64,000 bases of DNA from Methanoregulaceae archaeon (lineage in GTDB: Bacteria; Armatimonadota; Fimbriimonadia; Fimbriimonadales; Fimbriimonadaceae). The notes under the pieces are model-generated. The model ran no database searches and was not told the origin of the DNA. It was given only the letters and a program-made list of their open reading frames with translations. The stretch lies in contig JADZEW010000021.1 of assembly GCA_020850325.1 (NCBI GenBank), positions 1-64,000 of the forward strand, in the 5' to 3' direction. The position numbers and the translations under genes were made by a program. This document shows positions 34,509 through 44,509 of the stretch, piece after piece. Each line of letters opens with the position of its first letter. The first letter of the stretch is position 1.

Positions 34509-36661
34509 GCCGAATGATGCGACGCGCATTTACGTTGGTCGAACTGCTCACGGTGTTGGCGATTACCGCCATCATGCTCACGATCATCATCATCCCGATG
34601 ATCCAGGCGTTCAGTTTCACCCGAGCCGCCGAAGGCTTCACCACCGCGCAAGAGTCCGGCCGACGGCTGATCGAGCAGATCACCCGCGAGATCGAGAACA
34701 GCGCCGGAGTTCGCGATAACGACGGCAACAGGGGCTCGCTCGCGGTGGTCGTTCCCGGTTGGGACGGCACCGACGTGACCGCCCTCGCGCCCTACGCCAA
34801 GCTCGACATTTTGATGCCCGCCAAGGGTGATCCGAGCAACCGACGCAACGGCGCCTACGTGAACCCGGATACGGGAATCGCGGACCCAACGTCGCCTGCA
34901 CCTATGGGTCAGGTTAATCTTCCTGTCTCGCCCGGTCTGACGATCAAGCGCTACTACATTTCGCTGAAGAACCCCCTGAATGATCAGGGCACGGGTCCGG
35001 GCCGCTACTACAACCCGTACGTCGATTACGTCCGTGACACCGGGCAGCGATGGCAGAACATCGGGATCGGCGAGGACAACCTGTACGTGCTCCGCGTCGC
35101 CGAGGTGGCTCCGATCATCTTCCAGGGTGGCACCTTCCAGATCAACGCAGAGTTCTTCGCGGATGATGATGGTGACGGTCGGGCAGATCTCGACGACCCG
35201 TTCTTCATGTCGCTCGACGCGCCGGGCGGGCCGGTGCTCACCGCGCCGCAGCGTGCGGCCAAAATCGCCAGGATTCGCGCTTGGGTCCGCAAGTCGATCA
35301 TCGTCTCCGAGTTCCGCCGGTTCGACATGATCCAGCCGCTGTTCGACAAGGGCTCTCGTGCCCTGCTCGTCGCTGGCAACGTTCCGCGCATCAACACGCT
35401 GATCCAGTTCCGCCCGACGACCGTGGCCAGCGAGCCGGCGACCGGGGCGGTGGCCCTTGCGCTGGGCAACGAGTCGGACAGCGCGGCGAACCTCTCGCCT
35501 GACGTGTTCCGCACGAAGAATGGTGCATGGAGCAGCGCGGTCGTTCGGTTCTATCCGAGTGGCTATAACCCCGGCGACCTGAACAACAACGACTATATGG
35601 TTGGGCGTTTCGATGCCCGAGCTGCAAATCGCGGTTATCGGCTGTATCACTACGATCCCGATAGCGACCCCGACAACGACGATCGCAACGGCGACAACAA
35701 CGATCTCGAACTGTTCGACGTCGCCGCGTACCTTGATTGGACGTCGGCCGGAGCCATCTACCCGCTCACCCGCGGTATGGTCTCGGCGGACGGAAACTCG
35801 GGCTGGCTCAGCAATGCCGCGCTCCGAAGCCGATTCGCTCCGTTCATCCCCGACCTCGCTGGCGGCAAGGTGCTGACCTCGTTCGGCATTCACGAGTGGG
35901 GCATCGACGACCCGACCGGCACACTGCCCCCGCGCCCCGATGAGAACCTCCCGAGCAAGGGAACCGGCCCGGAACTGACTCCGTTGACCGACCCGGCTCC
36001 AGTGGGGCTATTCTCGGATCTGATTTATCAGAACAACATCAACCGGCAGTTCAACAAGATTTGGGCTGACAACCCGAGCCTACAGGTACCGGGTGGCGTC
36101 CACCGCTACATCGATCTCCGGGTTACGAATCAGGCCGATGGCACGCCGAGCCCGCTTCACCCCGATCCGACGATCGGATTCGCCCAGGCGCGTATCGTGC
36201 CCGGCAGCGAAGTCGTCATCGGTCCGGATCAGAACCCCGGTCCGAACTACGGCCAGCCGGTTCGCTACATTCGCGTGACCCGAAACCCGGGCAAGAACCA
36301 GTACGCGATCAACTACGCGAATCTGGCCGAGCCGGATTGGGTTCTGCTCGGCTACCCGGCACCGCCCGCGGTTTACACGCCTACGGATTTCGTCTCGGCG
36401 GTCTTGCAGCCGCGCTACAAGGCGGGCTACATCCAGCTGAACTCGGACCCGAACCTGCCGTTGCCTGGCAACGCCGCGATCGTGGTCTCTTACAAGTTCC
36501 AGTTCAGCCGCCCCGGCGACACGGTCGCCGTGGACTATGACACTCGGCAGCTGATTTCGATCCTGCTCACTATTCGCAACTATCCCCAATCGACCGCGTT
36601 CCCGAACCCGCAGACGATGACTCTGCAGGGAACGGCCCCGGTTCGAAACTTCATTCGATAG
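34505..36661 (+). CDS. Minor pilin-like protein, GspJ/PilW-like N-terminus, oversized
   Basis: The 718-residue protein has a prepilin signal (MSRMMRRA, then FTLVELLTVLAITAIMLTII) and a following segment EGFTTAQESGRRLIEQITRE that is characteristic of PilW/GspJ. The rest is a large unrecognised head domain with a DDDGDGRADLDDPF stretch resembling a calcium-binding loop. The GTG at 34505 overlaps the preceding stop and AAGGAGG lies 8 nt upstream, which fixes the start against the earlier ATG at 34445. PilW proteins are normally about 250-350 residues. Confidence 0.82.
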   Translation: MSRMMRRAFTLVELLTVLAITAIMLTIIIIPMIQAFSFTRAAEGFTTAQESGRRLIEQITREIENSAGVRDNDGNRGSLAVVVPGWDGTDVTALAPYAKLDILMPAKGDPSNRRNGAYVNPDTGIADPTSPAPMGQVNLPVSPGLTIKRYYISLKNPLNDQGTGPGRYYNPYVDYVRDTGQRWQNIGIGEDNLYVLRVAEVAPIIFQGGTFQINAEFFADDDGDGRADLDDPFFMSLDAPGGPVLTAPQRAAKIARIRAWVRKSIIVSEFRRFDMIQPLFDKGSRALLVAGNVPRINTLIQFRPTTVASEPATGAVALALGNESDSAANLSPDVFRTKNGAWSSAVVRFYPSGYNPGDLNNNDYMVGRFDARAANRGYRLYHYDPDSDPDNDDRNGDNNDLELFDVAAYLDWTSAGAIYPLTRGMVSADGNSGWLSNAALRSRFAPFIPDLAGGKVLTSFGIHEWGIDDPTGTLPPRPDENLPSKGTGPELTPLTDPAPVGLFSDLIYQNNINRQFNKIWADNPSLQVPGGVHRYIDLRVTNQADGTPSPLHPDPTIGFAQARIVPGSEVVIGPDQNPGPNYGQPVRYIRVTRNPGKNQYAINYANLAEPDWVLLGYPAPPAVYTPTDFVSAVLQPRYKAGYIQLNSDPNLPLPGNAAIVVSYKFQFSRPGDTVAVDYDTRQLISILLTIRNYPQSTAFPNPQTMTLQGTAPVRNFIR

Positions 36662-36663
36662 CC

Positions 36664-39600
36664 ATGAACTCGAAGCTCAACTTATCCGTGCGCCGAACGA
36701 CTAGCGGTCAGACCCTCGTGGTCGCGATCCTGATCTTGGCAGTCCTCCTGGTGTTGGGATTCGTGTTCCTCGGCATCTTGAACCGGAACATCAATCAGGC
36801 GGGCCGCTCGCAGACGCGTTCGGTGGGAACAGATCTTAGCAAGGCCGGCATCGAATACGCCCACAACCAGATGCAGCACAGCGAGCTGCGTGCAGACTGG
36901 CACCCGTCGACGGTTCGATTGGCCACCGCGGGTGATTTCACCCGCGATCCGGATGCGCTTTATCTGCGTGGAGCGACGGGCTTCCCGTTGCGAATCGCGG
37001 GAGACACGCTGATTGATCGGGGTGGCCCCGACGGACTCGGCCCCTACGGCCGCGTTCTGTTCAACAATGGCCGCGCGCTGATCCGAGTACGGTGGGCCCC
37101 GAGTGACGCCAACTTGTTCGACACGAACCCCGTGGGAGCGCTGCGCGAGCCAGGCAAGGCTAAGAACTACCTGATCATCGAATCGATCGGCCGCCCCGGG
37201 CGCATCAACCAGGATGACCCGACCCAGCAGCTGAACACCGGGGGAATCAAGTTCCAGAACTACACCGGCGAGCCGGAGTTCCGACAGTGGTTCTCGCAGA
37301 TGAAGGAGCGAGACGTCCAGTTCCAGTCGTCGCGACGCCTCATCGCTTTCGCTTCCATCGGCCTCACCGATCACGCGCTTTACATCACGAATCGCGATGG
37401 CTCTAGCAGGGGCGCTCAACTGGGCTTCCCGCTTGAAGCAGGCGCTCGCTTCGGCATCGGCGCCGTCCAGCCGACGCTTCAGTTCGGCGGCCAAGTCGAC
37501 GGCCCGAACGTCGCCCCGGTCTCGGGTGGCGGCTCCATCTGGTCGAACACCGATCTCACCTTCTTTGGCAACACGTCGCTGATCCTGAACCAGGGTCTCG
37601 GTGACGGGCTTTTCGTCGCCGGAAAGGTCAAAGCTTCAGACGGCTCCGCCCGTTTGTTTATTCGCCGAACGCGCGACGACGACTCGAACACTGCCGATGA
37701 TGATCAGATCGAACTTGGCCAGACGGTTGGTATCGTGAACGGCGTCAACACCACCGACCGGCTGAACAGCGACGATCCGTTCTTCGGCACAGTTGCAGGC
37801 TTGATCCGGGATGGCATCCAAGCCACCGATCCCTTGGGTCATCCGCGCTTTGTCGGTCAGAAGGCCGCGCCGAGCTTCACCGACATCAACCCGGCGACCC
37901 AGGTCAACACGTATTTCAGCGAGACCCGCAACAGCGGCCGCCTGATCAACAACGCCAATACCGGCCGACTCGGCCACGGTGAAGGCGTCTACGTCAACAA
38001 CATCGACGACCGTCAGATGCGATCCGACGAGAGCGGGCGCGAGGACGTGGGCTCGGCGGAGTCCTTGGTTTACGACTGGCTCAACCCGAACAACGGTCAG
38101 GCTGGCACTGGCTGGCAGGGCCCGTTCTATGTTCCGGTGGGTGCATACGTTCGGTTCTCGTGGGACGGTTGGACGATCACTCGCGATGGCCGCGCACCGG
38201 CGAATCGTCGCACATGGCGCAACCTCGATGGCAGCGACTCAGGCTTGACCTCGATTCGCTACCGGCTTGGCGATCCCGATGGACCCGGACCGCTCCCGAT
38301 TTATGTGATCAACACGATCACCAATCCCGGCGACATCAACGCCGCCAATCCGGTCTGGACGAACGGATTCCCATTCAACGGCCTGATGTATTTCGAGGGC
38401 AACGTCCGTGTTCGCGGCACGATCCCCACCGATGTCCAGATCACGTTGCTTTCGAATGCGACGATCTATGTAGAGGGCAGTCTTACCAAGGGTGTCATCA
38501 CCGACAACTCGGGAACCCGGCTCACCCGGCCTAGCCGGTCGGCGATGATGCTGATGGCCAAGGATTACGTCGCGCTGAACACGACTCAGTTCTTTGGCGT
38601 GGCGGGCAACCAGCCGCTCGAAGAAGTCGATGAAGGTATCGACGGTGCGAACCCGGTTCGCGTGGCATCGGGCTCGGCTCTTGGATTTGCGACGGACCTG
38701 TTGCTCCGCAACGAGACTGTTGTCGGCCTCCCGGGCATCACCACGGGCAACCCCGCAACCTGGCGCCCCTTCGCCCAGGATTACACCGATCCGGGCACCA
38801 ATAGCCGCATCAATACGAACCTGCTCGTAAGCCACGCGACCGATGGCGACGCTGGCTTCTCGGTGCTCGGCATGGCGGTGAACTACGGCATCGGAACGTG
38901 GACGTACAACTTCAACGATGTGGCGAACAGCAATCCGCCGGTCGTCCCTGCCTACGGTCCCCGCAAGGCGCTGGGCGTAGAGAACTGGGGCCGCAGCGCG
39001 CTCTACGAGACGCTTGGCCTGCCCGTCATCGATCCGAATACGGCGATCTGGACGGGTACGACGGTGACTTCGAGTTCGCTGTTCGGCAACTTCACGATGT
39101 TCCTGCAAGGACCGAACGACTTCTCGCTGCAAGTGTTCAACGATATGCCGGCGTTTGCTCCGGGGCAGAACTACAAGTTGCGACGCGTGGCGATGGTGCC
39201 CCACGATGTGAAGATCGAAGCCTCGATCTACGCACAGGATGGCGCGTTCTTCGTGATCCCCGGCCAGTGGTTCAACCCGAACCCGAACGACCGTCGCGAT
39301 ACTTACGCCGCCCTAGGAGCTACCCCCGCTGAACGAGAGGCCGAACGGCTGCGAAGATTCGGCAGCTATCCGGAGACTCCGTTCTTCGGTGAGCCGCTCG
39401 ATGTACGGGTGCAAATCATCGGTTCGGTCAGCATGAACATGCCCGCGCCGATCAGCCAGCAGAGCGAATGGCTCAAGAAGTGGGGCTGGATTCCTCGCGA
39501 GCAAGGCGCGACCGGGCAGCTCATTCCGAGCGCTCACGTTCCGCCGGGCTACAACATCACCGGCGGTGGTGGCGACCAGTACGTGCCCAACCTCACGATC

Positions 39601-39795
39601 ACGTACGACCCCATGCTGGCGACCGGAAGAACCAGCGGCTACCGAGACCTGCCCGACTCGTTCGTCCGCTACCTGCGGCTGACGCCCGACCCTGTCAACA
39701 GCCCGGCGTTCACGGTGGACTACCCGCTGCCGCCGATGCCGAGGCTCCCGGTCAGCCCAACCCTGATTTATTACGGAGAGGTTATCCGCTCATGA
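36664..39795 (+). CDS. Minor pilin-like protein, GspK/PilX-like N-terminus, giant
   Basis: The 1043-residue protein begins MNSKLNLSVRRTTSGQTLVV and continues with a hydrophobic helix; it lacks the E5 of ordinary pilins, as GspK does. LSKAGIEYAHNQMQ after the helix resembles the conserved A-x-x-x-G-x-E-x-A pattern of GspK/PilX. The remaining head (about 120-1043) is a very large, beta-rich exported region without recognised domains. It follows the preceding gene by 2 nt and its stop overlaps the next start. GspK/PilX tip pilins are usually 150-350 residues, so this is strongly enlarged. Confidence 0.75.
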   Translation: MNSKLNLSVRRTTSGQTLVVAILILAVLLVLGFVFLGILNRNINQAGRSQTRSVGTDLSKAGIEYAHNQMQHSELRADWHPSTVRLATAGDFTRDPDALYLRGATGFPLRIAGDTLIDRGGPDGLGPYGRVLFNNGRALIRVRWAPSDANLFDTNPVGALREPGKAKNYLIIESIGRPGRINQDDPTQQLNTGGIKFQNYTGEPEFRQWFSQMKERDVQFQSSRRLIAFASIGLTDHALYITNRDGSSRGAQLGFPLEAGARFGIGAVQPTLQFGGQVDGPNVAPVSGGGSIWSNTDLTFFGNTSLILNQGLGDGLFVAGKVKASDGSARLFIRRTRDDDSNTADDDQIELGQTVGIVNGVNTTDRLNSDDPFFGTVAGLIRDGIQATDPLGHPRFVGQKAAPSFTDINPATQVNTYFSETRNSGRLINNANTGRLGHGEGVYVNNIDDRQMRSDESGREDVGSAESLVYDWLNPNNGQAGTGWQGPFYVPVGAYVRFSWDGWTITRDGRAPANRRTWRNLDGSDSGLTSIRYRLGDPDGPGPLPIYVINTITNPGDINAANPVWTNGFPFNGLMYFEGNVRVRGTIPTDVQITLLSNATIYVEGSLTKGVITDNSGTRLTRPSRSAMMLMAKDYVALNTTQFFGVAGNQPLEEVDEGIDGANPVRVASGSALGFATDLLLRNETVVGLPGITTGNPATWRPFAQDYTDPGTNSRINTNLLVSHATDGDAGFSVLGMAVNYGIGTWTYNFNDVANSNPPVVPAYGPRKALGVENWGRSALYETLGLPVIDPNTAIWTGTTVTSSSLFGNFTMFLQGPNDFSLQVFNDMPAFAPGQNYKLRRVAMVPHDVKIEASIYAQDGAFFVIPGQWFNPNPNDRRDTYAALGATPAEREAERLRRFGSYPETPFFGEPLDVRVQIIGSVSMNMPAPISQQSEWLKKWGWIPREQGATGQLIPSAHVPPGYNITGGGGDQYVPNLTITYDPMLATGRTSGYRDLPDSFVRYLRLTPDPVNSPAFTVDYPLPPMPRLPVSPTLIYYGEVIRS

Positions 39796-42700
39796 TGCGA
39801 TCCGCGCTAATGTTTGCCATGACGGCTCTGTTGGCGGTCTCCGCGACCGCCCAGCAGTCGTCCGCCCAAAGGATCGTTCCGATCCGGGCCGCTGTCGCGA
39901 TTCTCGATAGCGACCAGACGGCGGGTTTCCCCTCGAACCGAACGCCTCACGTGTGGTTCAACCTGGAGAACAACCGCAACGTGAAGCCGACGGGTCTGAC
40001 GTTCTCGAACGTTGCCCGGGCTTCGGAATGGACTGGGCCGGCCGTCGCGCGGTGGCTCGCCCAGGGCTTCACTCCTCCCGCCGCGGGAACGAGCGTGACC
40101 AAGCGCGATTCGATCTACTGGGAGATTCGTCCGAGCCAGGCGAGTGAGGATCAGTTTGCCAGCACCGACATCATCCTCCTGCCGGTCTACGGTTTCGTCT
40201 CGCTGAACTCCGTGGAGCGCGAGCGCCTTCGCCAGTTCATGGAGAAAGGCGGCGTGCTTTGGGTCGATGTCTCCGGTACGGCGACGCTCGACCCAGTCAA
40301 CGGCCTGCCGTTGCCGTTCTTGATGCAGACCGTCCCTGGGCCGAATACGTTCGCGGTGGACTACACCCAGCCGCTGATCAACTATCCGATCGGCTTGGCG
40401 GAAAGCGACATCGTGCAACTCCAGAGCGAGAACACGGTCGGCATGCAGTACATGAACCTAGGCACGGCCGGTTACGGCGCGCTCGAGGGGATTCTGCAGA
40501 CGCTGCAACCCGACTCCCGGCGACTGCTTCCGGTGGCCTCCGACGCGCTCGGTGCAACCATCTCGGTCGGCCGAGTCGGTGATGGCTACATGGTCCTTAC
40601 GACCCGTGGCGTTGCTCGAACGCTCAACCGCATTCCCAGCGGCACCGGCGTCCTCGCCAACGATGGGCCGCGTGCGATTACTGCCGCCTACGATCGAACT
40701 TCCGATGCCGCCGCCAAGCTGGTGATCAACATGGTTCACCTCGTCTCTGGGTTCAGCCAGGGGGCGAAGGGAAGCCGCGGTGCTCGCAGTTCACCCATCG
40801 ATATCGGTGCGCCGCAACTGCAGAAGTTTGCCGACAACACAACCTCGCTGACGCCCATCGGTGCCAACAGCTATCAGGCCCCGGTCGTCTACAAGGGAGT
40901 CGTCGTCGTTACTTCGCAGGATCAGGTGCTGGTCTACGACACCAATCCGAGGCAAGACCTCGACAACGACGGTGATCCGGACGATGGCGTTCGCGACTAC
41001 GGTCTTGGCACGAGCTGGGACCTCCTCTGGTCATCGGCTCCTCTTTCGGGACCGATCTCGGCGGCCGTGGCGACGGAAGCGCCGAACGCTGTGAATCCAA
41101 ACCTGCGCGACCAGGTTATCGTCATCGACGCCAACGGCACGCTACACGGTTTTGCGCTCTTCGCCTACGACGCTAACGGCGTCATTCAAGGCGGCACCGC
41201 GGTCGCGGCTGACTACACGGTCGTTCCCAGTTCTGGAGCGGCCTCGTTTGATTTCTCGGCCGACGGTCCGGGTCCGTTCGCACCCGTCGTCCACGACGGC
41301 TTTGTCTATGTCGTCGACTCCCAAGATTCGGGTCTGTCCCGCGTCGGACGCAGCTATGTCGTCGATCCGGCGGCGGGCCAGCAGGTTCGAACCGGAGCTA
41401 CCGGATGGAGCATTGGCGGCGTTGGAGCCGGTGCCGTCATGCCCGATCCCTCGGGACCGCCCACGATTGGCTACATTCCGATCGCCGACAACTCGGGCGG
41501 CCACGACCGTGTCATGTACGTGCCTTCGCGCGCCAATACGCTCGGTCCGACCAACACCGCCGGCCTCGCTAGCATTTGGCTGGGTGCCAAGGGTGAGCGA
41601 CCGGCCTCCGCATCGGAAGGTGGCGGATTGCTGACCGTGCAGACCCGGGCTGCCGGACAAGGCCTCGATGTTTACATTCCCGGGGCCGCCGAGCCGAAGT
41701 CGCTTGGCGTCCGCCTGACGATTCTGCATCCGAACGGTGACCCCTACACCGCTGCCGAAATGGATGCGGCGTTCACCGGGTTCGTGACTCAGGTGAACGG
41801 CATCCTCACGTTCCAAATGAAGGGTGGAGCTTCGCTCGTGCCCGGATATGGCGTGCGGGTGGATTACACCATCGACTGGGGTACGGGTTCGCCCGCGCTC
41901 ACGAGCCAGGTCATTCGCGGACAGCTGAACTTGCCGGACAACGCCAATCGGGCTCGACGCGTGTTGCACTCGATCGGCATAACGCCGAAGGGCACGATTC
42001 ACCTCGTGTTCTCCAGCCAGCAGTCTTCGGTCGCTCCAGGCAGCGTTCCGGGTGGCTCCTACTTCGCGATTCGCGAGGAAGGTCGCGGCAATTTCAAGAT
42101 TCTCACCCGCTACGACCTCTACGAACCGCACCAGATCAACCTTAACCAGGCGTCCACGGTGACGTATCCCGAGACGCTGGTGAACTCGGACCCGCTGGTT
42201 CGCGCTCCGTCGCCGGTCGCTCCGTTCCTCGGTGGACGGATGCAGCGGCTGACCTACGTCGGCGGTCCTTCGATCGCCAACGATACGGTGTATGTGACCG
42301 CGAAGGGTATTCGCCCGCTTGGGTTCTTCTCGATCCCCTACCTGATCGTGATGGCGTTCCCGGCTGAACCGGAGACGCCCGAGATTCGAGTCGGTGACAT
42401 TAGCGGTGGCTTCACGATTCTCCAGCCGGACGTCAGCCGATCGGCCTTTACGGTTGGTACTTGGACTCCGGACACGTTCACGATTCTCCAGCCGGGCCAG
42501 TTTGTTTATGATCGCGATCCGGGCGGCAATGCGGGCACGATCCGCATCCAGAACCTAAGCGCCACCACGCGCGGTCCGGTCGTCAACTGTCTCAACACGA
42601 GCCAGCCGATCATCATCCGCCGCAACGGCCAGCCGGATTTGCTGATTGAGCCGAATGCGCTCGCGAGCCGGTGGAGCCGTTTGCAGTGGTACACGGTGTT

Positions 42701-44495
42701 CAGCGGCGTCGACGGCAACAGTCCGCCCTTCGTCTCCGGCAACACCTTGTTTGCCGCCGGTGCAAGTTCGTGGCCGACGATCTTGGCGGGAGCCGGCTTC
42801 ACGCCGTCCGGCCAGGTGTTCGGCATGGATGCGTCGGTCAGCCCGAACGATCCGTTCCTCAATGCGCCCGCCGCCGACAGCAGCCGACCGTGGCTCCGAC
42901 AGTTCTATCAGCTCTTCTTCGACACCCCGACCGACGTTCGCCCCAACCCGGCGTTCCGTTGGCCCCAGTTGACCGGCACGTCGACGTTCTCGGATTACGC
43001 GATTCGTCTCCAGCAATCCGTCCTCCAGCAGAATGGTGGCGGATTCGCGAGCGCCGCTCGCGGAGTCATCGGTGGCGATGGCGGGCTCTTTGCCTGGGCC
43101 AACGAGGGTCTCTGGTCGTTCCGCAAAGCCGACTTTGTCGTCGCGGACGAGGGCCGGGTCACTCGTGTGGATAGCGTGGGCAACCCGATCTGGTCGGTGA
43201 AGAGCACCTTCCAAACTGGACGTCAGGGAGACGTTGGCGCAGCGGCGGCCACTCGACCGCTGGTTCGCCCGACTCGGGCCTACCCGCTCGGCGACCGGCA
43301 GCTGCTCGTCGTCGACACGGGTGCGAACCGCGTGATGCGCATCGACGTGTCCGGCCGCGAAATGCGCTCGCTTGCTGGGTTCCTGCTAGATCCGAATTTC
43401 CGTCCCGCGGGACTTGAGACCGGAGCTTCGCTCAACCTGAATGGTCCGCGTGATGCGATCACGTTCAACCGCGTGGTTCGCGCCGCGAACAACCCGCTGA
43501 CCGATGCGCAACCGTTCGAGTATTGGACGCACTACCTCGTCGCGGACGCGGGCAATCGCCGACTCGTCGAGATCGTCGATCGCTATGCTTACGACCCCAC
43601 CACGCGCCAAGTCGGTAATGCGGTGGCTTACGTGAGCAACGGCCAACCGGCGCTTGGCGTGCTGTTCTGGCACAGCCCCGCAGCTTACAGCGGCGGCAAG
43701 TTTGTGTATTCGAGCATCTCGAGAGTGTTCGTCGAGGCCGGTGCGAACTCCCGCTGGGTGTATGCGGCGGGCATTGGCGAATCGATGCCGGCTCGCGCTG
43801 ACATCGGCTTGGATGCACCGAGCGGGGCCAACGAGCGTCGTGAGGATGGCAACGGCGGCATCGTGGTCTTCGACGGCAGCAACAGTGTCGTTGTGACCGA
43901 AGTCACCGTGCCGGCCTACGCCGCAAATGTGTTCTACAACCCTGCAACCGGCAACTTCAACTCGCCGGCATCGGGGGCGCGCAGGAAGAGACTTGGGAAC
44001 CTGAACTCGGTCACGATGCGCAACATCCAGGCCGGCGGCGGAACCCAACTCGCGATCATGTTCACCGATGGCGAGGGCGTCTTTGAAGTCGTCGGCTCTG
44101 GAGTAGCTTGGGACGTTCGCTGGATGATGCCGCGCAGTGTTTACACGGCGATGCGTCGTGACGGCGCGGACAACGTCGTGTTTAGCGAGAATCCGGTCGA
44201 TTTCCGACCGACTTACGCGAAACGTCTGGATTCGGGCGAAGTTCTGATCTGTAATGGCTACTCGGGCTGGTACCAACGCTCAAACGTGGCCAACCCGCGG
44301 GTGCCGTTCACCGGTGAGGTGATCATGGTCGATGGCGACATCGATCCCACCAACGCCGCGCCGTTTGGCTTTGGCTTTGGCAAGATCAACTTTGGATTCA
44401 AGACGCTCAGCGTCCGTGTTTTGCTCGACAACAAGCCGGGTGCGGATCGGGAATCGCGAGGCATCGTGCTTCCCCTGTTCGCAGATCGGCAGTAA
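39792..44495 (+). CDS. Large secreted beta-propeller-type protein in the pilY1 position
   Basis: The 1567-residue protein has a signal peptide (MMRSALMFAMTALLAVSATA). The N-terminal region (about 25-240) resembles a glutamine-amidotransferase-like/DUF4159-type fold: STDIILLPVYGFVSLNSVER then LRQFMEKGGVLWVDVSG. From about 330 the chain has repeated beta-rich blades of the PQQ/WD-like type (YKGVVVVTSQDQVLVYD; FVYVVDSQDSGLSRVG). LDNDGDPDDG is a calcium-loop-like sequence. The ATG at 39792 overlaps the pilin stop. Position after PilX suggests a tip adhesin analogous to PilY1, but I see no direct PilY1 signature. Confidence 0.7.
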   Translation: MMRSALMFAMTALLAVSATAQQSSAQRIVPIRAAVAILDSDQTAGFPSNRTPHVWFNLENNRNVKPTGLTFSNVARASEWTGPAVARWLAQGFTPPAAGTSVTKRDSIYWEIRPSQASEDQFASTDIILLPVYGFVSLNSVERERLRQFMEKGGVLWVDVSGTATLDPVNGLPLPFLMQTVPGPNTFAVDYTQPLINYPIGLAESDIVQLQSENTVGMQYMNLGTAGYGALEGILQTLQPDSRRLLPVASDALGATISVGRVGDGYMVLTTRGVARTLNRIPSGTGVLANDGPRAITAAYDRTSDAAAKLVINMVHLVSGFSQGAKGSRGARSSPIDIGAPQLQKFADNTTSLTPIGANSYQAPVVYKGVVVVTSQDQVLVYDTNPRQDLDNDGDPDDGVRDYGLGTSWDLLWSSAPLSGPISAAVATEAPNAVNPNLRDQVIVIDANGTLHGFALFAYDANGVIQGGTAVAADYTVVPSSGAASFDFSADGPGPFAPVVHDGFVYVVDSQDSGLSRVGRSYVVDPAAGQQVRTGATGWSIGGVGAGAVMPDPSGPPTIGYIPIADNSGGHDRVMYVPSRANTLGPTNTAGLASIWLGAKGERPASASEGGGLLTVQTRAAGQGLDVYIPGAAEPKSLGVRLTILHPNGDPYTAAEMDAAFTGFVTQVNGILTFQMKGGASLVPGYGVRVDYTIDWGTGSPALTSQVIRGQLNLPDNANRARRVLHSIGITPKGTIHLVFSSQQSSVAPGSVPGGSYFAIREEGRGNFKILTRYDLYEPHQINLNQASTVTYPETLVNSDPLVRAPSPVAPFLGGRMQRLTYVGGPSIANDTVYVTAKGIRPLGFFSIPYLIVMAFPAEPETPEIRVGDISGGFTILQPDVSRSAFTVGTWTPDTFTILQPGQFVYDRDPGGNAGTIRIQNLSATTRGPVVNCLNTSQPIIIRRNGQPDLLIEPNALASRWSRLQWYTVFSGVDGNSPPFVSGNTLFAAGASSWPTILAGAGFTPSGQVFGMDASVSPNDPFLNAPAADSSRPWLRQFYQLFFDTPTDVRPNPAFRWPQLTGTSTFSDYAIRLQQSVLQQNGGGFASAARGVIGGDGGLFAWANEGLWSFRKADFVVADEGRVTRVDSVGNPIWSVKSTFQTGRQGDVGAAAATRPLVRPTRAYPLGDRQLLVVDTGANRVMRIDVSGREMRSLAGFLLDPNFRPAGLETGASLNLNGPRDAITFNRVVRAANNPLTDAQPFEYWTHYLVADAGNRRLVEIVDRYAYDPTTRQVGNAVAYVSNGQPALGVLFWHSPAAYSGGKFVYSSISRVFVEAGANSRWVYAAGIGESMPARADIGLDAPSGANERREDGNGGIVVFDGSNSVVVTEVTVPAYAANVFYNPATGNFNSPASGARRKRLGNLNSVTMRNIQAGGGTQLAIMFTDGEGVFEVVGSGVAWDVRWMMPRSVYTAMRRDGADNVVFSENPVDFRPTYAKRLDSGEVLICNGYSGWYQRSNVANPRVPFTGEVIMVDGDIDPTNAAPFGFGFGKINFGFKTLSVRVLLDNKPGADRESRGIVLPLFADRQ

Positions 44496-44509
44496 CGAAA
44501 GAGGATTCG

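Noticed and set aside
39468-39791. 108-residue N-terminal extension of the 1567-residue protein
   Set aside because: It is out of frame with and lies inside the preceding pilin gene and would precede a clear signal peptide.
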